Shown: positions 32,840-41,284, numbered from the stretch's first letter. The stretch: 64,000 nt of DNA from Botryobacter ruber (GCF_003347595.2 NZ_QCZK02000055.1:62001-126000), one strand, 5' to 3'. Translations and numbers: made by a program. Notes: generated by a model from the letters alone, not told the origin.

Positions 32840-32914
32840 CAAACTTTTTAACTTCCCAACCTTCTACCTTTCTACCTCTCTACCTCCTATAACGCATAAC
32901 CAATAACTAATTCG

Positions 32915-32922
32915 TACCTTTG
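32915..32922 (+). promoter_or_regulatory. -7 promoter box before the HscA-like gene
   Basis: TACCTTTG is identical to the rpsL -7 box and lies 52 nt before ATG 32974. A -33 TTTG is not obvious at the expected distance. Confidence 0.5.
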
Positions 32923-32973
32923 TATCTGTGTGCCGCTGCCTTTCCGGTGGCGGATGAACGTAAAACAGATACT

Positions 32974-34836
32974 ATGGCAAAAGTAGCAATAAACCTATCT
33001 ACAGGCTCCATTCAGCAGGAAGAGGTGATTGTAGGTATCGATTTGGGTACAACCAACAGCCTGGTTGCCTACATACATCCCGAAGATAAAAAGCCCATTG
33101 CGATAAACGACCAGGGCCGCGGCACCATCGTGCCGTCGGTGGTGCACTTCACGCAGCAGGGCGAAACCATTGTGGGCAACGAGGCTAAAGAATACCTCAC
33201 CACCGACCCCGCCAACACCATCTACTCCGTAAAGCGCCTGCTGGGCAAGTCGTACCAGGACCTGGGCGAGCACCGCGATTACTTCGGCTACAAAATTATT
33301 GACGATAACACCGAAGGACTGGTAAAGATACGGGTAGGAGACAGATTCTATTCACCTATCGAACTGTCAGCCGAAATCCTGAAGGAGCTGCGGGAGCGGG
33401 CAGAGCATTCGCTTAAAACGCCTGTCAACAGGGCCGTTATCACGGTACCGGCCTACTTCAACGATTCACAACGCCAGGCCACCCGTGACGCCGGTAAACT
33501 GGCCGGGCTGGAAGTGCTGCGCATCATCAACGAACCTACGGCTGCCTCGCTGGCCTACGGCATCGGCATCAGCCCCGAAGAAGAGAAAACCATTGCCGTG
33601 TATGATTTAGGCGGCGGAACTTTCGATATCTCTATCCTGAGCATCCACCAAGGCATTTTCGAAGTGCTGGCCACCAACGGCGACACCTACCTCGGCGGCG
33701 ACGACCTGGACCGGGAGATTATCAATTACTGGATAAAGGAGAACGAACTGGTAGCCGACACCATCAACCAGGACAAGCACCTTTCGCAGGAGCTGCGCCT
33801 GAAAGCAGAAGAAGCCAAGAAAGCCCTCAGTTCAGCAGCGGAATACACCAGCGACATCGACGGCAAAATCAGGTGCCACATCACCCGCGACAAGTTTGAA
33901 GAACTCATCCAGCCGATTGTAGCCAGAACCATCCGCAGCTGCGAACAAGCCCTGTCCGATGCCAAACTGACGCCGGAGCAGATTGATGCCGTGATTATGG
34001 TGGGAGGTTCTACCAGGGTGCCGCTTGTGTACAATGCCGTTTCGGAGTTCTTCGGCAAGCCCGCCAACAACTCCCTGAACCCCGACGAAGTAGTGGCCCT
34101 GGGAGCCGCCATACAAGCCGACATCCTGGCCGGTAACCGCAAAGACATCCTGCTGCTCGACGTAACGCCACTCACGCTCGGCATCGAAACCATGGGCGGC
34201 CTGATGGATTCCATCATCCCGCGCAACTCCAAAATACCAACCAAAGCCGGCCGCCAGTACACCACATCGGTAGACGGGCAGGTGAACATGAAGATATCAG
34301 TCTACCAGGGCGAGCGCGACCTGGTAAAGGAAAACCGCAAGCTGGCCGAGTTCGACCTCAAAGGAATTCCCGCCATGCCGGCAGGTTTCCCGAAAGTAGA
34401 TGTAAACTTCATCCTGAACGCCGACGGCATCCTGAAAGTGGAAGCGATAGAGCTGCGCTCCGGGGTGCGGCAGGAGGTAGAGGTAAAACCGCAGTACGGC
34501 CTCACCGACGCACAGGTAGAGCAGATGCTGATGGACTCCATCACCCACGCCCGCGAAGACGTAGCAGCCCGCATGGTCATCGAAGCCCGCACCACCGGTG
34601 AGCAGATGGTGTACCAGGTAGAGCAATTCCTCAAAAAGAACGGCCAGCATTTAACCGAGGATGAAGTTTCGCTGACCCAAACCAATGTGCAAAACCTAAA
34701 AAACGTGCTCACCTCCGGCGACAAAGATACCATCCTGAAAGCCGTAGACACCCTGGAAGAGCAAACCAGCCCCTTCGCCGAACGTGTGATGCAGATATCT
34801 ATCAAGCAGGCCATGGCCGGGAAGAAGATTGAGTAG
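32974..34836 (+). CDS. hscA: HscA-like Hsp70 chaperone
   Basis: HscA is an Hsp70 dedicated to moving iron-sulfur clusters from IscU to target proteins. The 620-residue product has the HscA length (about 616) rather than the 630-640 of DnaK. It has an N-terminal extension before the phosphate-1 motif (VIVGIDLGTTNSLVAYI, about residue 18), then ITVPAYFNDSQRQATRDAGK, VYDLGGGTFDISIL and VGGSTRVPLVYNAV. The sequence FEVLATNGDTYLGGDDLDRE is HscA-like. It lacks the acidic DnaK C-terminal tail. The open frame upstream begins at a TTG inside the promoter box, so ATG 32974 is preferred. No isc genes or hscB are nearby. Confidence 0.85.
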   Translation: MAKVAINLSTGSIQQEEVIVGIDLGTTNSLVAYIHPEDKKPIAINDQGRGTIVPSVVHFTQQGETIVGNEAKEYLTTDPANTIYSVKRLLGKSYQDLGEHRDYFGYKIIDDNTEGLVKIRVGDRFYSPIELSAEILKELRERAEHSLKTPVNRAVITVPAYFNDSQRQATRDAGKLAGLEVLRIINEPTAASLAYGIGISPEEEKTIAVYDLGGGTFDISILSIHQGIFEVLATNGDTYLGGDDLDREIINYWIKENELVADTINQDKHLSQELRLKAEEAKKALSSAAEYTSDIDGKIRCHITRDKFEELIQPIVARTIRSCEQALSDAKLTPEQIDAVIMVGGSTRVPLVYNAVSEFFGKPANNSLNPDEVVALGAAIQADILAGNRKDILLLDVTPLTLGIETMGGLMDSIIPRNSKIPTKAGRQYTTSVDGQVNMKISVYQGERDLVKENRKLAEFDLKGIPAMPAGFPKVDVNFILNADGILKVEAIELRSGVRQEVEVKPQYGLTDAQVEQMLMDSITHAREDVAARMVIEARTTGEQMVYQVEQFLKKNGQHLTEDEVSLTQTNVQNLKNVLTSGDKDTILKAVDTLEEQTSPFAERVMQISIKQAMAGKKIE

Positions 34837-34858
34837 ATTATCTTTTATTATGTGAAGA

Positions 34859-34870
34859 TACTTATAAGTA
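34859..34870. repeat. 12-bp palindrome before the YcxB-like gene
   Basis: TACTTATAAGTA is a perfect palindrome 20 nt upstream of the TTG start. It might be an operator or may arise by chance in AT-rich DNA. Confidence 0.3.
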
Positions 34871-34889
34871 GCTTTAACAAATTGTATTA

Positions 34890-35426
34890 TTGAAACCAAT
34901 TGTAATAAATAGGACGATTAAAGATTATTATAGACAAGCATTGTTTATAGAGAAAGTCACGCGCCATTCTGAAAGAAAAAGGTTAAGGAATACATTTTTT
35001 ACACTTGTAACTTTATCTGTACTTCTAGTAGGAATAATTACAATAGGCACTGCAGAAACCTTTATTGGATTTACTATAGTCTTGGTGTTTGCTTGGGTTA
35101 TATTCTCAATTTATTCTTTGATTAGATTTATTCGGTTCCAAAAGTTGAAGAATTTAATATTGAGAAAAGCTACAGAAGAAGTTGTTAAGGGGAAACGTCA
35201 CGAGATAAGCTTTAATGAAGAATTCATCAAATATTTTACTGATGATGCAAAAGTAGAATTTAAGTGGAACAACTTTAAAGCTTATCTTGAAGAGGAAGAT
35301 ACTATTTATCTAATACCCGAGAACCCCAAACATACCTGGTCTTTCTCAAAGGAGGAAATTGGTGCAAAACCTTTGTCTGACTTATGTGAACTAGCAAAGA
35401 GCAAGCTTCCACAACTAAAATATTAG
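34890..35426 (+). CDS. YcxB-like membrane protein
   Basis: This 178-residue protein has two adjacent membrane segments (about residues 34-52 and 56-77) and a C-terminal soluble domain resembling YcxB: HEISFNEEFIKYFTDDAKVE followed by FKWNNFKAYLEEEDTIYLIP. The only usable start is TTG 34890, because the frame closes at 34875-34877 and no ATG occurs before the membrane segments. The gene is clearly AT-richer than its neighbours, with A/T-ending codons, suggesting acquisition from elsewhere. A strong terminator follows. Its function is unknown. Confidence 0.72.
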   Translation: MKPIVINRTIKDYYRQALFIEKVTRHSERKRLRNTFFTLVTLSVLLVGIITIGTAETFIGFTIVLVFAWVIFSIYSLIRFIRFQKLKNLILRKATEEVVKGKRHEISFNEEFIKYFTDDAKVEFKWNNFKAYLEEEDTIYLIPENPKHTWSFSKEEIGAKPLSDLCELAKSKLPQLKY

Positions 35427-35526
35427 TTTATCAAAGGTGAGATTGGAAGACAATTTTATTTTACACTCACCATAAATTGCGCTGGCGATAAGCTTGATGT
35501 AGTAGCATTATCTCTGAATAAAACAG

Positions 35527-35563
35527 AAAGACCGCTGGCAAATCAATGTCAGCGGTCTTTTTT
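35527..35563 (+). terminator. Strong terminator after the YcxB-like gene
   Basis: AAAGACCGCTGGCA (35527-35540) pairs with TGTCAGCGGTCTTT (35547-35560), 14 bp with one G-T pair and a 6-nt loop, followed by T residues. Because A residues flank the 5' side it could work in both directions, but the 3' end of the minus-strand gene lies 214 nt away with repeats in between. Confidence 0.88.
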
Positions 35564-35617
35564 ATTTTCACCACATCATACAGCTCCAGCCACCAAACTC
35601 ACGCAGCCAGCTCAAAT

Positions 35618-35765
35618 GACCTCGCAGCGTCTTCAAGACCTGCGAGCGTCTCGTGGTAGAAAGTAAAAAGTCTGCTGCACCAGCCATCATTCCCTCTCCT
35701 CTAAAAAACAAAGCGCAGAAGCAACTGGCACAGACGCTCGCAGGTCCTAAAGACGCTGCGAGGTC
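35618..35765. repeat. 148-nt element with 34-bp inverted terminal repeats
   Basis: The left arm (35618-35651) and right arm (35732-35765) are complementary at 32 of 34 positions. Each arm is made of two related halves, GACCTCGCAGCGTCTT and GACCTGCGAGCGTCT. The interior holds a family A repeat copy and no coding frame. It looks like a REP/MITE-like mobile palindromic unit and ends 11 nt from the stop codon of the next gene. Confidence 0.75.
35666..35700 (+). repeat. Dispersed repeat, family A copy 3
   Basis: The plus strand reads GTCTGCTGCACCAGCCATCA then TTCCCTCTCCT, a diverged copy. It lies between the two arms of the 34-bp inverted repeat. Confidence 0.65.
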
Positions 35766-35776
35766 AATACATCTAT

Positions 35777-36115
35777 CTACCCCACCGCCTCCAGTACAAA
35801 CCGCAGCAAGGTAAAACTAAAGTACAGCAGCGTTATCGCCACAATTACCCCTACCATCACATTGGCGTAGGGCGCATCCTCTTCCCGTACCCGCTTCACA
35901 CCCCAGTACACATAGGCTAGCAGCGCCACAAGGCCATATACCAGCAGGAGGATAGGCACCGCGAGCAGCACCTGCACCGAAGCGAAGCGCCAGAAATAGT
36001 TGAGGCCAAGCCACAGCACGTTCAGGAGCCAGACCAGCACCAGCATCACGAGGCACCGGTTGGGCGAGCCCAGCCCCAGTTTAGCCAGTAAATTCACCGT
36101 ACTACCTGCTGCCAT
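35777..36115 (-). CDS. Small polytopic membrane protein, unknown function
   Basis: This 112-residue hydrophobic protein has three predicted membrane helices: VMLVLVWLLNVLWLGLNYFW, VLLAVPILLLVYGLVALLAY and VMVGVIVAITLLYFSFTLL. A short basic/acidic loop (GVKRVREEDAPY) lies between helices 2 and 3. I do not recognise the family. Its start is 9 nt downstream of the dehydrogenase stop codon on the same strand, so the two may form an operon. Its 3' end runs up to the palindromic element. Confidence 0.6.
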   Translation of the reverse strand: MAAGSTVNLLAKLGLGSPNRCLVMLVLVWLLNVLWLGLNYFWRFASVQVLLAVPILLLVYGLVALLAYVYWGVKRVREEDAPYANVMVGVIVAITLLYFSFTLLRFVLEAVG

Positions 36116-36124
36116 GGCAGAAGA

Positions 36125-37192
36125 TTATAGCTGAACGCCAAACTTCTTGCCCAGCTCTTCCAGGTCGCGCTCCACCGGACCCAGCAGCGGAATGCCTTTT
36201 TTCAGGCGCTTCTCCGTCATCTCACGCTCCGGGTCGCCGGGAATGAGCACGGCTTTTTCGCCTTTCTTTACTTTCGCTTTGCGGAAGGTTGTAATCCAGT
36301 TATCCATGTGGTCCTTAAAATCATTGGCCGGACGGAACGCATCTACGCGCATGGCGCCCAGGAAATGGCCGATGCCTTCGCCCACCAGGTTTTCGGCCAG
36401 CGGCAGGAAGCTCACGAAAGGCGGCACCCACGGGCCATAATTGGCACCGGAAAGTACAGCCGAGAATATATCAACAACCGCAGAAAGCGCATACCCTTTG
36501 TGGCTGCCGTGTGTCCGGTCGCTGCCCAACGGGAGGAGGGAGCCACCTTCTTTAAGTTCATGTGGGTTGGCCGTACGCTTGCCATCAGCGGTTTGTATCC
36601 AGCCAATGGGCGCCTTTTTCTCTTTGCGCTGCAGTATCTCCAGCTTGCCATTGGCGGCAGCAGAGGTAGCCAGGTCAGCCACAAACGGCGGCTGCAGGTT
36701 GGTAGGTACGGCTACGGCAATGGGGTTAGTGCCCAGCATGCGGTCTGTCGAGAAAGTAGGCGCTACCAAGGGGCTGGCATTGGTCATGGCCAGGCCAATC
36801 ATATCTTTTTCCAGGGCCATCATGGCGTGGTAGCCGGCAATACCGAAGTGGTTCGAATTCTTGACCGATACCCAGCCGGTACCTACCCGGTCAGCTTTTT
36901 CTTTGGCAATGGCCATGGCACGCGGCGCAATGACCAGGCCCAGGCCGCGGTCGCCATCGACGGTGGCGGTGCTGGGGGTTTCGTGCACGATGCGCATTTG
37001 TGGTTTTGCATTGATGCGGCCGGCATCCCACAGGCGCACATAGCCACTCAGGCGCGCAATGCCATGTGAGTCCACGCCGCGCAGGTCGGCTTCGAGTAAA
37101 ACTTCGGTAGCAAGACGGGCATCCTCTTCAGGGCAACCCATGCGCAGAAAAATCTCCCGGGTAAAATCAAAAAGCTGTCGGTACGGATACAT
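36125..37192 (-). CDS. Malate/L-lactate dehydrogenase family oxidoreductase
   Basis: This protein belongs to the type-2 malate/L-lactate dehydrogenase family (AllD/YlbC/ComC-like), NAD(P)-dependent enzymes acting on 2-oxoacids, unrelated to classical LDH. From ATG 37192 (MYPYRQLFDFTREIF) it has 355 residues. The family marks are ADLRGVDSHGIARLSGYVRL (catalytic His), VKNSNHFGIAGYHAMMALEK, AMTNASPLVAPTFSTDRMLG with TNPIAVAVP, and SHKGYALSAVVDIFSAVLSG. The open frame upstream to 37231 begins at a TTG and is not needed. The exact substrate cannot be told. Confidence 0.88.
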   Translation of the reverse strand: MYPYRQLFDFTREIFLRMGCPEEDARLATEVLLEADLRGVDSHGIARLSGYVRLWDAGRINAKPQMRIVHETPSTATVDGDRGLGLVIAPRAMAIAKEKADRVGTGWVSVKNSNHFGIAGYHAMMALEKDMIGLAMTNASPLVAPTFSTDRMLGTNPIAVAVPTNLQPPFVADLATSAAANGKLEILQRKEKKAPIGWIQTADGKRTANPHELKEGGSLLPLGSDRTHGSHKGYALSAVVDIFSAVLSGANYGPWVPPFVSFLPLAENLVGEGIGHFLGAMRVDAFRPANDFKDHMDNWITTFRKAKVKKGEKAVLIPGDPEREMTEKRLKKGIPLLGPVERDLEELGKKFGVQL

Positions 37193-37394
37193 AAATAGAA
37201 ATTGATAATCTTTGCGGCCGTAAATTAACAAATAATCCAGGCAGTGGCGCGAAAAGCTTCAGAAGTTCGGCTGTTCGTCGATACATTTCGCCTGTTCCTC
37301 TAATCGCATCTGCTTTTTTCTATATTTTGAACAGCAGCCCAAGAATCTGGAACAGATTTTGACTTACAGCCTGCATAGCCCAACCAATACAACT

Positions 37395-39767
37395 ATGAAA
37401 CACGCTATACTTTTTACCTGGATATTTTTAGCTGCCTTTGTGGCACAGGCACAAACCCGGCTGGTGTTTGAAGAAACCGTTCCCGAAGCTTACCTCATGC
37501 GCAGAGGCAATGGTGGCAGCAGCAGTCAGCAAACGGTGAACAACATCATCAGTCTTTTGCAGAATAATGTAACAGCAAAGGGAGGCGGCAGGCCAAACCG
37601 GGTGCCGGAGTTTGTGGTGCGCTTCGAACAGCAGGCCCGCATTGCGCAGCAAGGCGACAAGCTGCAACTGAAAGTGCAACTGCAGAAGCTCACGGTTAGC
37701 GGCGACATCAACTACAAAGGTTTCGACCTAGCCGAAGTGCTGCTGCCTGAAAAGCTGAACTACACCGTAAAACTCCTGAACGGCCAGCAGGTCCTGAAAA
37801 CCTATCCGCTCAGCGTTAGCTTTAAAAACAGCGAAATGCTGCTGCTCGATACCACCGTACCCGATACGCTGAAGCAGGCCCGCTACAAGCTGGTGGTAGA
37901 GGAGAAGGAAGTGCTGTACACGCCGGTTAACCTGAGTAAGTTGCAGGCACACCTCAACCTCATTGCCGGCTACTACACTGCTGACAACCAGCTCCACCTC
38001 GCCCTGCAGGACATCAAACGCGTGCTCCCCGACGACCTCGACCGCATCCCGCAGCACGACCGCACCCTGCGCGACCTAGAGAACAGTTTTGCCAGCCTGA
38101 AAGCCGCCCAGTACGACAAAAAGCTTAACCTGAAACAGCACGACCCGCAGCGCCTGCTGCCCAGGATGAGGCAACTGGAAGATCAGCTGCTGGATAAACG
38201 AAAAGCCCTGAACTTCGTGCTGGCTACCCTCGACCAGCAATACTACAACCGCGGCATGGACATGGCCACCATCGGTAACGTACGCGCCGCCCGCGATTAT
38301 TTTCTGCTCTCTGTGGAGGTGAACCGTGAATTCGCTCCCTCGCACCTGCAGCTGGCCTGGCTCGACTTTAGAGGCGGTTTCATCCGCGAAGCCACCGCCC
38401 GGACCCGCGACATCCTCACCCGCATGCGCGTAGACCCGCAGACCGAGCAGCAGGCCCTGGCCCTGGCCCACGACATTTACAATACCTACATAAGCGAAGG
38501 CAACAGCCGTACCAGCCATGGCGACTACAGAAATGCCTTAGCCGCCTATGCCGATGCCCGTGCCCTGTGCAGCACCATGGGCGGCATCCGCTGCAACATG
38601 CCTGCCCTGAACGACGGGGAAGCCCGGGCTGCGTATGGGATGTACCGTGGGATTGTAGAAGAAGGAAAACGCCAGTTGGCAGGCAACAACCTGGCAGGCG
38701 CAGAGCGCAGCATCGCCGAAGCCGTGGCCTTTCAGCGCCAGTACCACGTGGTTCTGCACGACGCCCGCGAAGCCGCCGATTTGCAGCAGCAGGTAAAATT
38801 CCAGTACTACGTGCAGCACATCGACAAAGGCAAACGCCACCTGAGCGAACGCAACTACAGCGCCGCCCTCAGTCAGTTTGATGCCGCGCAAGAGCTGGAG
38901 CGCCAGTTTGGTTTCCAGCCGGTACGGGAGCTGGGGCAGTTGCTGCGCGATGCGGCCAAGCCGGTGCTGCTGGCCAGCCTGAGCCAGGGCTACGAGCAGG
39001 CCATGAGCAACAGATTAGGTGAAGCAAGAGCCACCGCCTCCGCCGCCGTAGCCATGCAAACCAAATACGCGCTGGAGCAGGACGCCGATGTGCAGAACAA
39101 ATACAACCTGCTGCGCGACCGCATCGTGTCGCAGGAGTGCCTCAACAGCCAGGCTGCTTACGACTTGCATTTCCGGAAGGCACAGGAGCTGGCGCGGGAG
39201 CGGAAATTTATCGCCGCCGACCAGGCCTACCAGGCCGCCATGAAGGCAGCCGGTAACAGCGCCTGCGGCATCGCCACCTTCACCGCCGAAGACGGCCGTG
39301 CCGCCATTGCCGCCGCCGTAACCTACCAGCGCATGCTCGACGATATCAACCGCTTCGTAAACAGCAGCCGCTACACCGAAGCCATCCAGCGCTACAACGA
39401 GGCAGAGCAGCACTACCTGGCGCAGGAGGTTAACCGCTTCGGCCTCGACCAAACCTCGCTCTACAACTACGCCATGAGCAGCCCCAAGCAGCCGTTCACG
39501 GTAGCAGTAGCAGCTTATTTTGCAGGCAAAGGCAACGAAGAAGCAGGTATACAGCTGTTGAACATTTTGCTCGACAAAGGCTACAGCAAAGGCAAAACCA
39601 AAAAAGTGCAGGAGCAAATCGGAAAACAACTGGCGCAGAAAGATGCGCAACTGGGGCTACCGGAGTCACCGAAAGTGCTGGCCGCCAGCTACACCAGTGG
39701 CAATAAAAAAATGAAGTACCTGGGCAAAGCTTACGAGAAGGAGCGCAAGCGCCTGGCGAAGGCATAG
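37395..39767 (+). CDS. Secreted TPR-like repeat protein
   Basis: The 790-residue protein has a clear signal peptide (MKHAILFTWIFLAAFVAQAQ), giving the start at ATG 37395 rather than the TTG at 37359. An N-terminal domain of about 180 residues, mostly beta, is followed by alpha-helical repeats with TPR-like units of about 40 residues (for example NRGMDMATIGNVRAARDYF and GKRHLSERNYSAALSQFDAA). Larger blocks beginning YEQAMSNRLGEA, FRKAQELARERKF and RFVNSSRYTEAIQ recur roughly every 75 residues. It is probably periplasmic or surface-associated. Function unknown. Confidence 0.75.
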   Translation: MKHAILFTWIFLAAFVAQAQTRLVFEETVPEAYLMRRGNGGSSSQQTVNNIISLLQNNVTAKGGGRPNRVPEFVVRFEQQARIAQQGDKLQLKVQLQKLTVSGDINYKGFDLAEVLLPEKLNYTVKLLNGQQVLKTYPLSVSFKNSEMLLLDTTVPDTLKQARYKLVVEEKEVLYTPVNLSKLQAHLNLIAGYYTADNQLHLALQDIKRVLPDDLDRIPQHDRTLRDLENSFASLKAAQYDKKLNLKQHDPQRLLPRMRQLEDQLLDKRKALNFVLATLDQQYYNRGMDMATIGNVRAARDYFLLSVEVNREFAPSHLQLAWLDFRGGFIREATARTRDILTRMRVDPQTEQQALALAHDIYNTYISEGNSRTSHGDYRNALAAYADARALCSTMGGIRCNMPALNDGEARAAYGMYRGIVEEGKRQLAGNNLAGAERSIAEAVAFQRQYHVVLHDAREAADLQQQVKFQYYVQHIDKGKRHLSERNYSAALSQFDAAQELERQFGFQPVRELGQLLRDAAKPVLLASLSQGYEQAMSNRLGEARATASAAVAMQTKYALEQDADVQNKYNLLRDRIVSQECLNSQAAYDLHFRKAQELARERKFIAADQAYQAAMKAAGNSACGIATFTAEDGRAAIAAAVTYQRMLDDINRFVNSSRYTEAIQRYNEAEQHYLAQEVNRFGLDQTSLYNYAMSSPKQPFTVAVAAYFAGKGNEEAGIQLLNILLDKGYSKGKTKKVQEQIGKQLAQKDAQLGLPESPKVLAASYTSGNKKMKYLGKAYEKERKRLAKA

Positions 39768-39820
39768 CAGGAGATTGTCTGAACCTTTGATTTTTGTGAT
39801 TTAATTGATTTAACTGATTA

Positions 39821-39985
39821 TTGTCTGAATATGGATTCGTCAGATTAAAGGATTAATGGGATTTCCATAATTCCGGGAGAAAGGACTGGAAATTGGGCTT
39901 ATAGAAGCTGCAAATAGAAGCTGCAAATGCAGGTACCGTTACAATCTGAATAATCCTTTAATCCGGCGAATCCAAATTCAGACAA
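39821..39985. repeat. Long imperfect inverted repeat (43-nt arms) with internal tandem repeat
   Basis: The left arm 39821-39863 and right arm 39943-39985 are complementary at 37 of 43 positions, both ending in TTGTCTGAAT at the outer tip. The interior has a 13-nt tandem duplication, ATAGAAGCTGCAA (39901-39913 and 39914-39926). It fills the 230-nt gap between two convergent genes, so it may also act as a bidirectional terminator. Confidence 0.75.
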
Positions 39986-39997
39986 AAAATCCTACCA

Positions 39998-40933
39998 TCA
40001 ACGGTTGAGCATCTCCTGCAACACCCCCTCCTTCAGCGCATACGCCGACACGCGTATCTCCTGTAACTGGTATTGTTGCAGCACGAAATCAATCAGGATG
40101 CCCGCCACCACAATCAGGTCCACGCGCATTTCCAGCATACCGGGAATGGCGAGGCGCTCGTCGTGGTTTTTGCGGAGCAGGTCGGCGTAGATCTGGTAGA
40201 AGTCAGTTACTGCCAGCGCAGAGGCAGGAGGTGGTAACGGAAAGCGGGAGGTATCGCCTTTGCGCATCGCGTCTATGTCGCAGAGGGTGTCGAAGGTGCC
40301 GGAGGAGCCTACCAGAACCGATGGTTTATGAATGGCAATAGCCTCCGTGAGTGGTTGCAGTTGTTCCTGAAGGAAGGCTTTTTCAGCGGCTATGCTTTCG
40401 GCAGGAATGGGGTCCTGCTGGAAGAAGCGGTCCATCAGGCGCTGGGCTCCAAGTTCAAAGCTGCGTTTCCAGAAGATTTCCCGCTTGTTGCAGATGATGA
40501 ATTCCACGCTGCCGCCGCCGATGTCAATGATAAGCGCTTTCTGTTCGTCCAGCACCCCCGCCGACCGCACTCCGAAGTAAATCAATTCAGCTTCCCGGTC
40601 GCCGGATATCACTTCTACTTCAATACCCGTCTGCTCCCGGATGTCCTGCACAAAGGCTGCTCCGTTAGCTGCATTGCGCACCATACTCGTCGCCATGGCC
40701 CGCACTGCGCTTACACCGTGTGCTTCTATTTGCGCTTTAAAATCCTTCAGCGTGGCGAGTGCCCGCGCATAAGGCTCCGGGGCAATGGCGCCCTGGCTAA
40801 TGCCGCCCTGGCCCAGCCGTACCGGCAGCTTTACCTTCACCAGGTCGCGGCGGCTGCCGTCGGGATTTACCTCTGTAATCATCAGGTGAAACGTGTTGGT
40901 ACCCATGTCGATGAGCGCGAGACGGTTGTTCAT
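39998..40933 (-). CDS. Ppx/GppA-type phosphatase
   Basis: Members hydrolyse polyphosphate or pppGpp and share the ASKHA fold. From ATG 40933 (MNNRLALIDMGTNTFHLMIT) the product has 311 residues, the short single-domain form found in Bacteroidota. Signature motifs are the phosphate-1 loop DMGTNTFHL, the phosphate-2 motif ALIIDIGGGSVEFIICN and GSSGTFDTLCDI. The frame is open 57 codons further upstream, but that part includes a dispersed repeat (41061-41090) and does not resemble the family. Polyphosphatase and guanosine pentaphosphatase cannot be told apart here. Confidence 0.88.
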   Translation of the reverse strand: MNNRLALIDMGTNTFHLMITEVNPDGSRRDLVKVKLPVRLGQGGISQGAIAPEPYARALATLKDFKAQIEAHGVSAVRAMATSMVRNAANGAAFVQDIREQTGIEVEVISGDREAELIYFGVRSAGVLDEQKALIIDIGGGSVEFIICNKREIFWKRSFELGAQRLMDRFFQQDPIPAESIAAEKAFLQEQLQPLTEAIAIHKPSVLVGSSGTFDTLCDIDAMRKGDTSRFPLPPPASALAVTDFYQIYADLLRKNHDERLAIPGMLEMRVDLIVVAGILIDFVLQQYQLQEIRVSAYALKEGVLQEMLNR

Positions 40934-41060
40934 GTGCGAGTGATGTGATAGTTTGTAGTTGAAAAACTTAAACGTAGCAGCAGCTGAAAGAATGGTCAGT
41001 GCTGCAGAAAATTTTTTGTGAGCCAAAACTGGCAGCATGGCAGCAAAGATAAGGAGAATG

Positions 41061-41090
41061 TATTTGCTGCACCGCCCACCACAGTCTCTG
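41061..41090 (+). repeat. Dispersed repeat, family A copy 4
   Basis: The plus strand reads TATTTGCTGCACCGCCCACC then ACAGTCTCTG. Read on the minus strand in the open frame upstream of the phosphatase it would give DCGGRCSKY, a peptide pattern also produced by the repeat at the MgtA C-terminus. Confidence 0.65.
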
Positions 41091-41116
41091 TTGAGGGATT
41101 TCATTGAATTATATAC

Positions 41117-41284
41117 CTAAAAAATAAAACAATATAAAGCGTTGTGATGTAAAACAAAATAAGCCATCATAGCGCCCACAGGCCTGCCAGTGGTTATTAT
41201 ACCACCAAAACAAAGGCCTTTCAGGCGCTCCGGAGAGGCAGTAGGGTAGGCGGGCGGTACCGGTTTTGGTTCTTCCTTCTGCAT
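41117..41284 (-). CDS. Possible small membrane protein (55 aa)
   Basis: A minus-strand frame from ATG 41284 encodes 55 residues: a short polar, proline-rich N-terminus (MQKEEPKPVPPAYPTASPER), then a hydrophobic segment (GLCFGGIITTGRPVGAMMAY) with GxxxG-like spacing, ending in an aromatic tail. It sits upstream of acsA on the opposite strand. It could equally be an open frame by chance; I do not recognise a family. Confidence 0.25.
   Translation of the reverse strand: MQKEEPKPVPPAYPTASPERLKGLCFGGIITTGRPVGAMMAYFVLHHNALYCFIF
41181..41218. promoter_or_regulatory. Compound inverted repeat upstream of acsA
   Basis: GGCCT (41181-41185) can pair with AGGCC (41214-41218), enclosing GTGGT (41190-41194) paired with ACCAC (41201-41205) around TATTAT. 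It lies 136 nt before acsA and could be an operator or leader structure. Evidence is only the symmetry. Confidence 0.3.

Larger units (their letters stand above)
35427..35776. other. 350-nt intergenic region with terminator and palindromic element
   Basis: It holds the terminator at 35527-35563, a weak CAGCTCCAGCCACCA match at 35581-35595, and a 148-nt element bounded by 34-bp inverted repeats (35618-35765) with a dispersed repeat copy in its centre. No gene is seen. Confidence 0.7.

Noticed and set aside
36308-37069. Plus-strand frame of 253 codons opposite the dehydrogenase
   Set aside because: The minus strand carries clear malate/lactate dehydrogenase motifs; the plus frame has none.
40934-41104. 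57-codon N-terminal extension of the Ppx/GppA phosphatase
   Set aside because: It includes a dispersed repeat and unrelated sequence; the family N-terminus starts precisely at ATG 40933.
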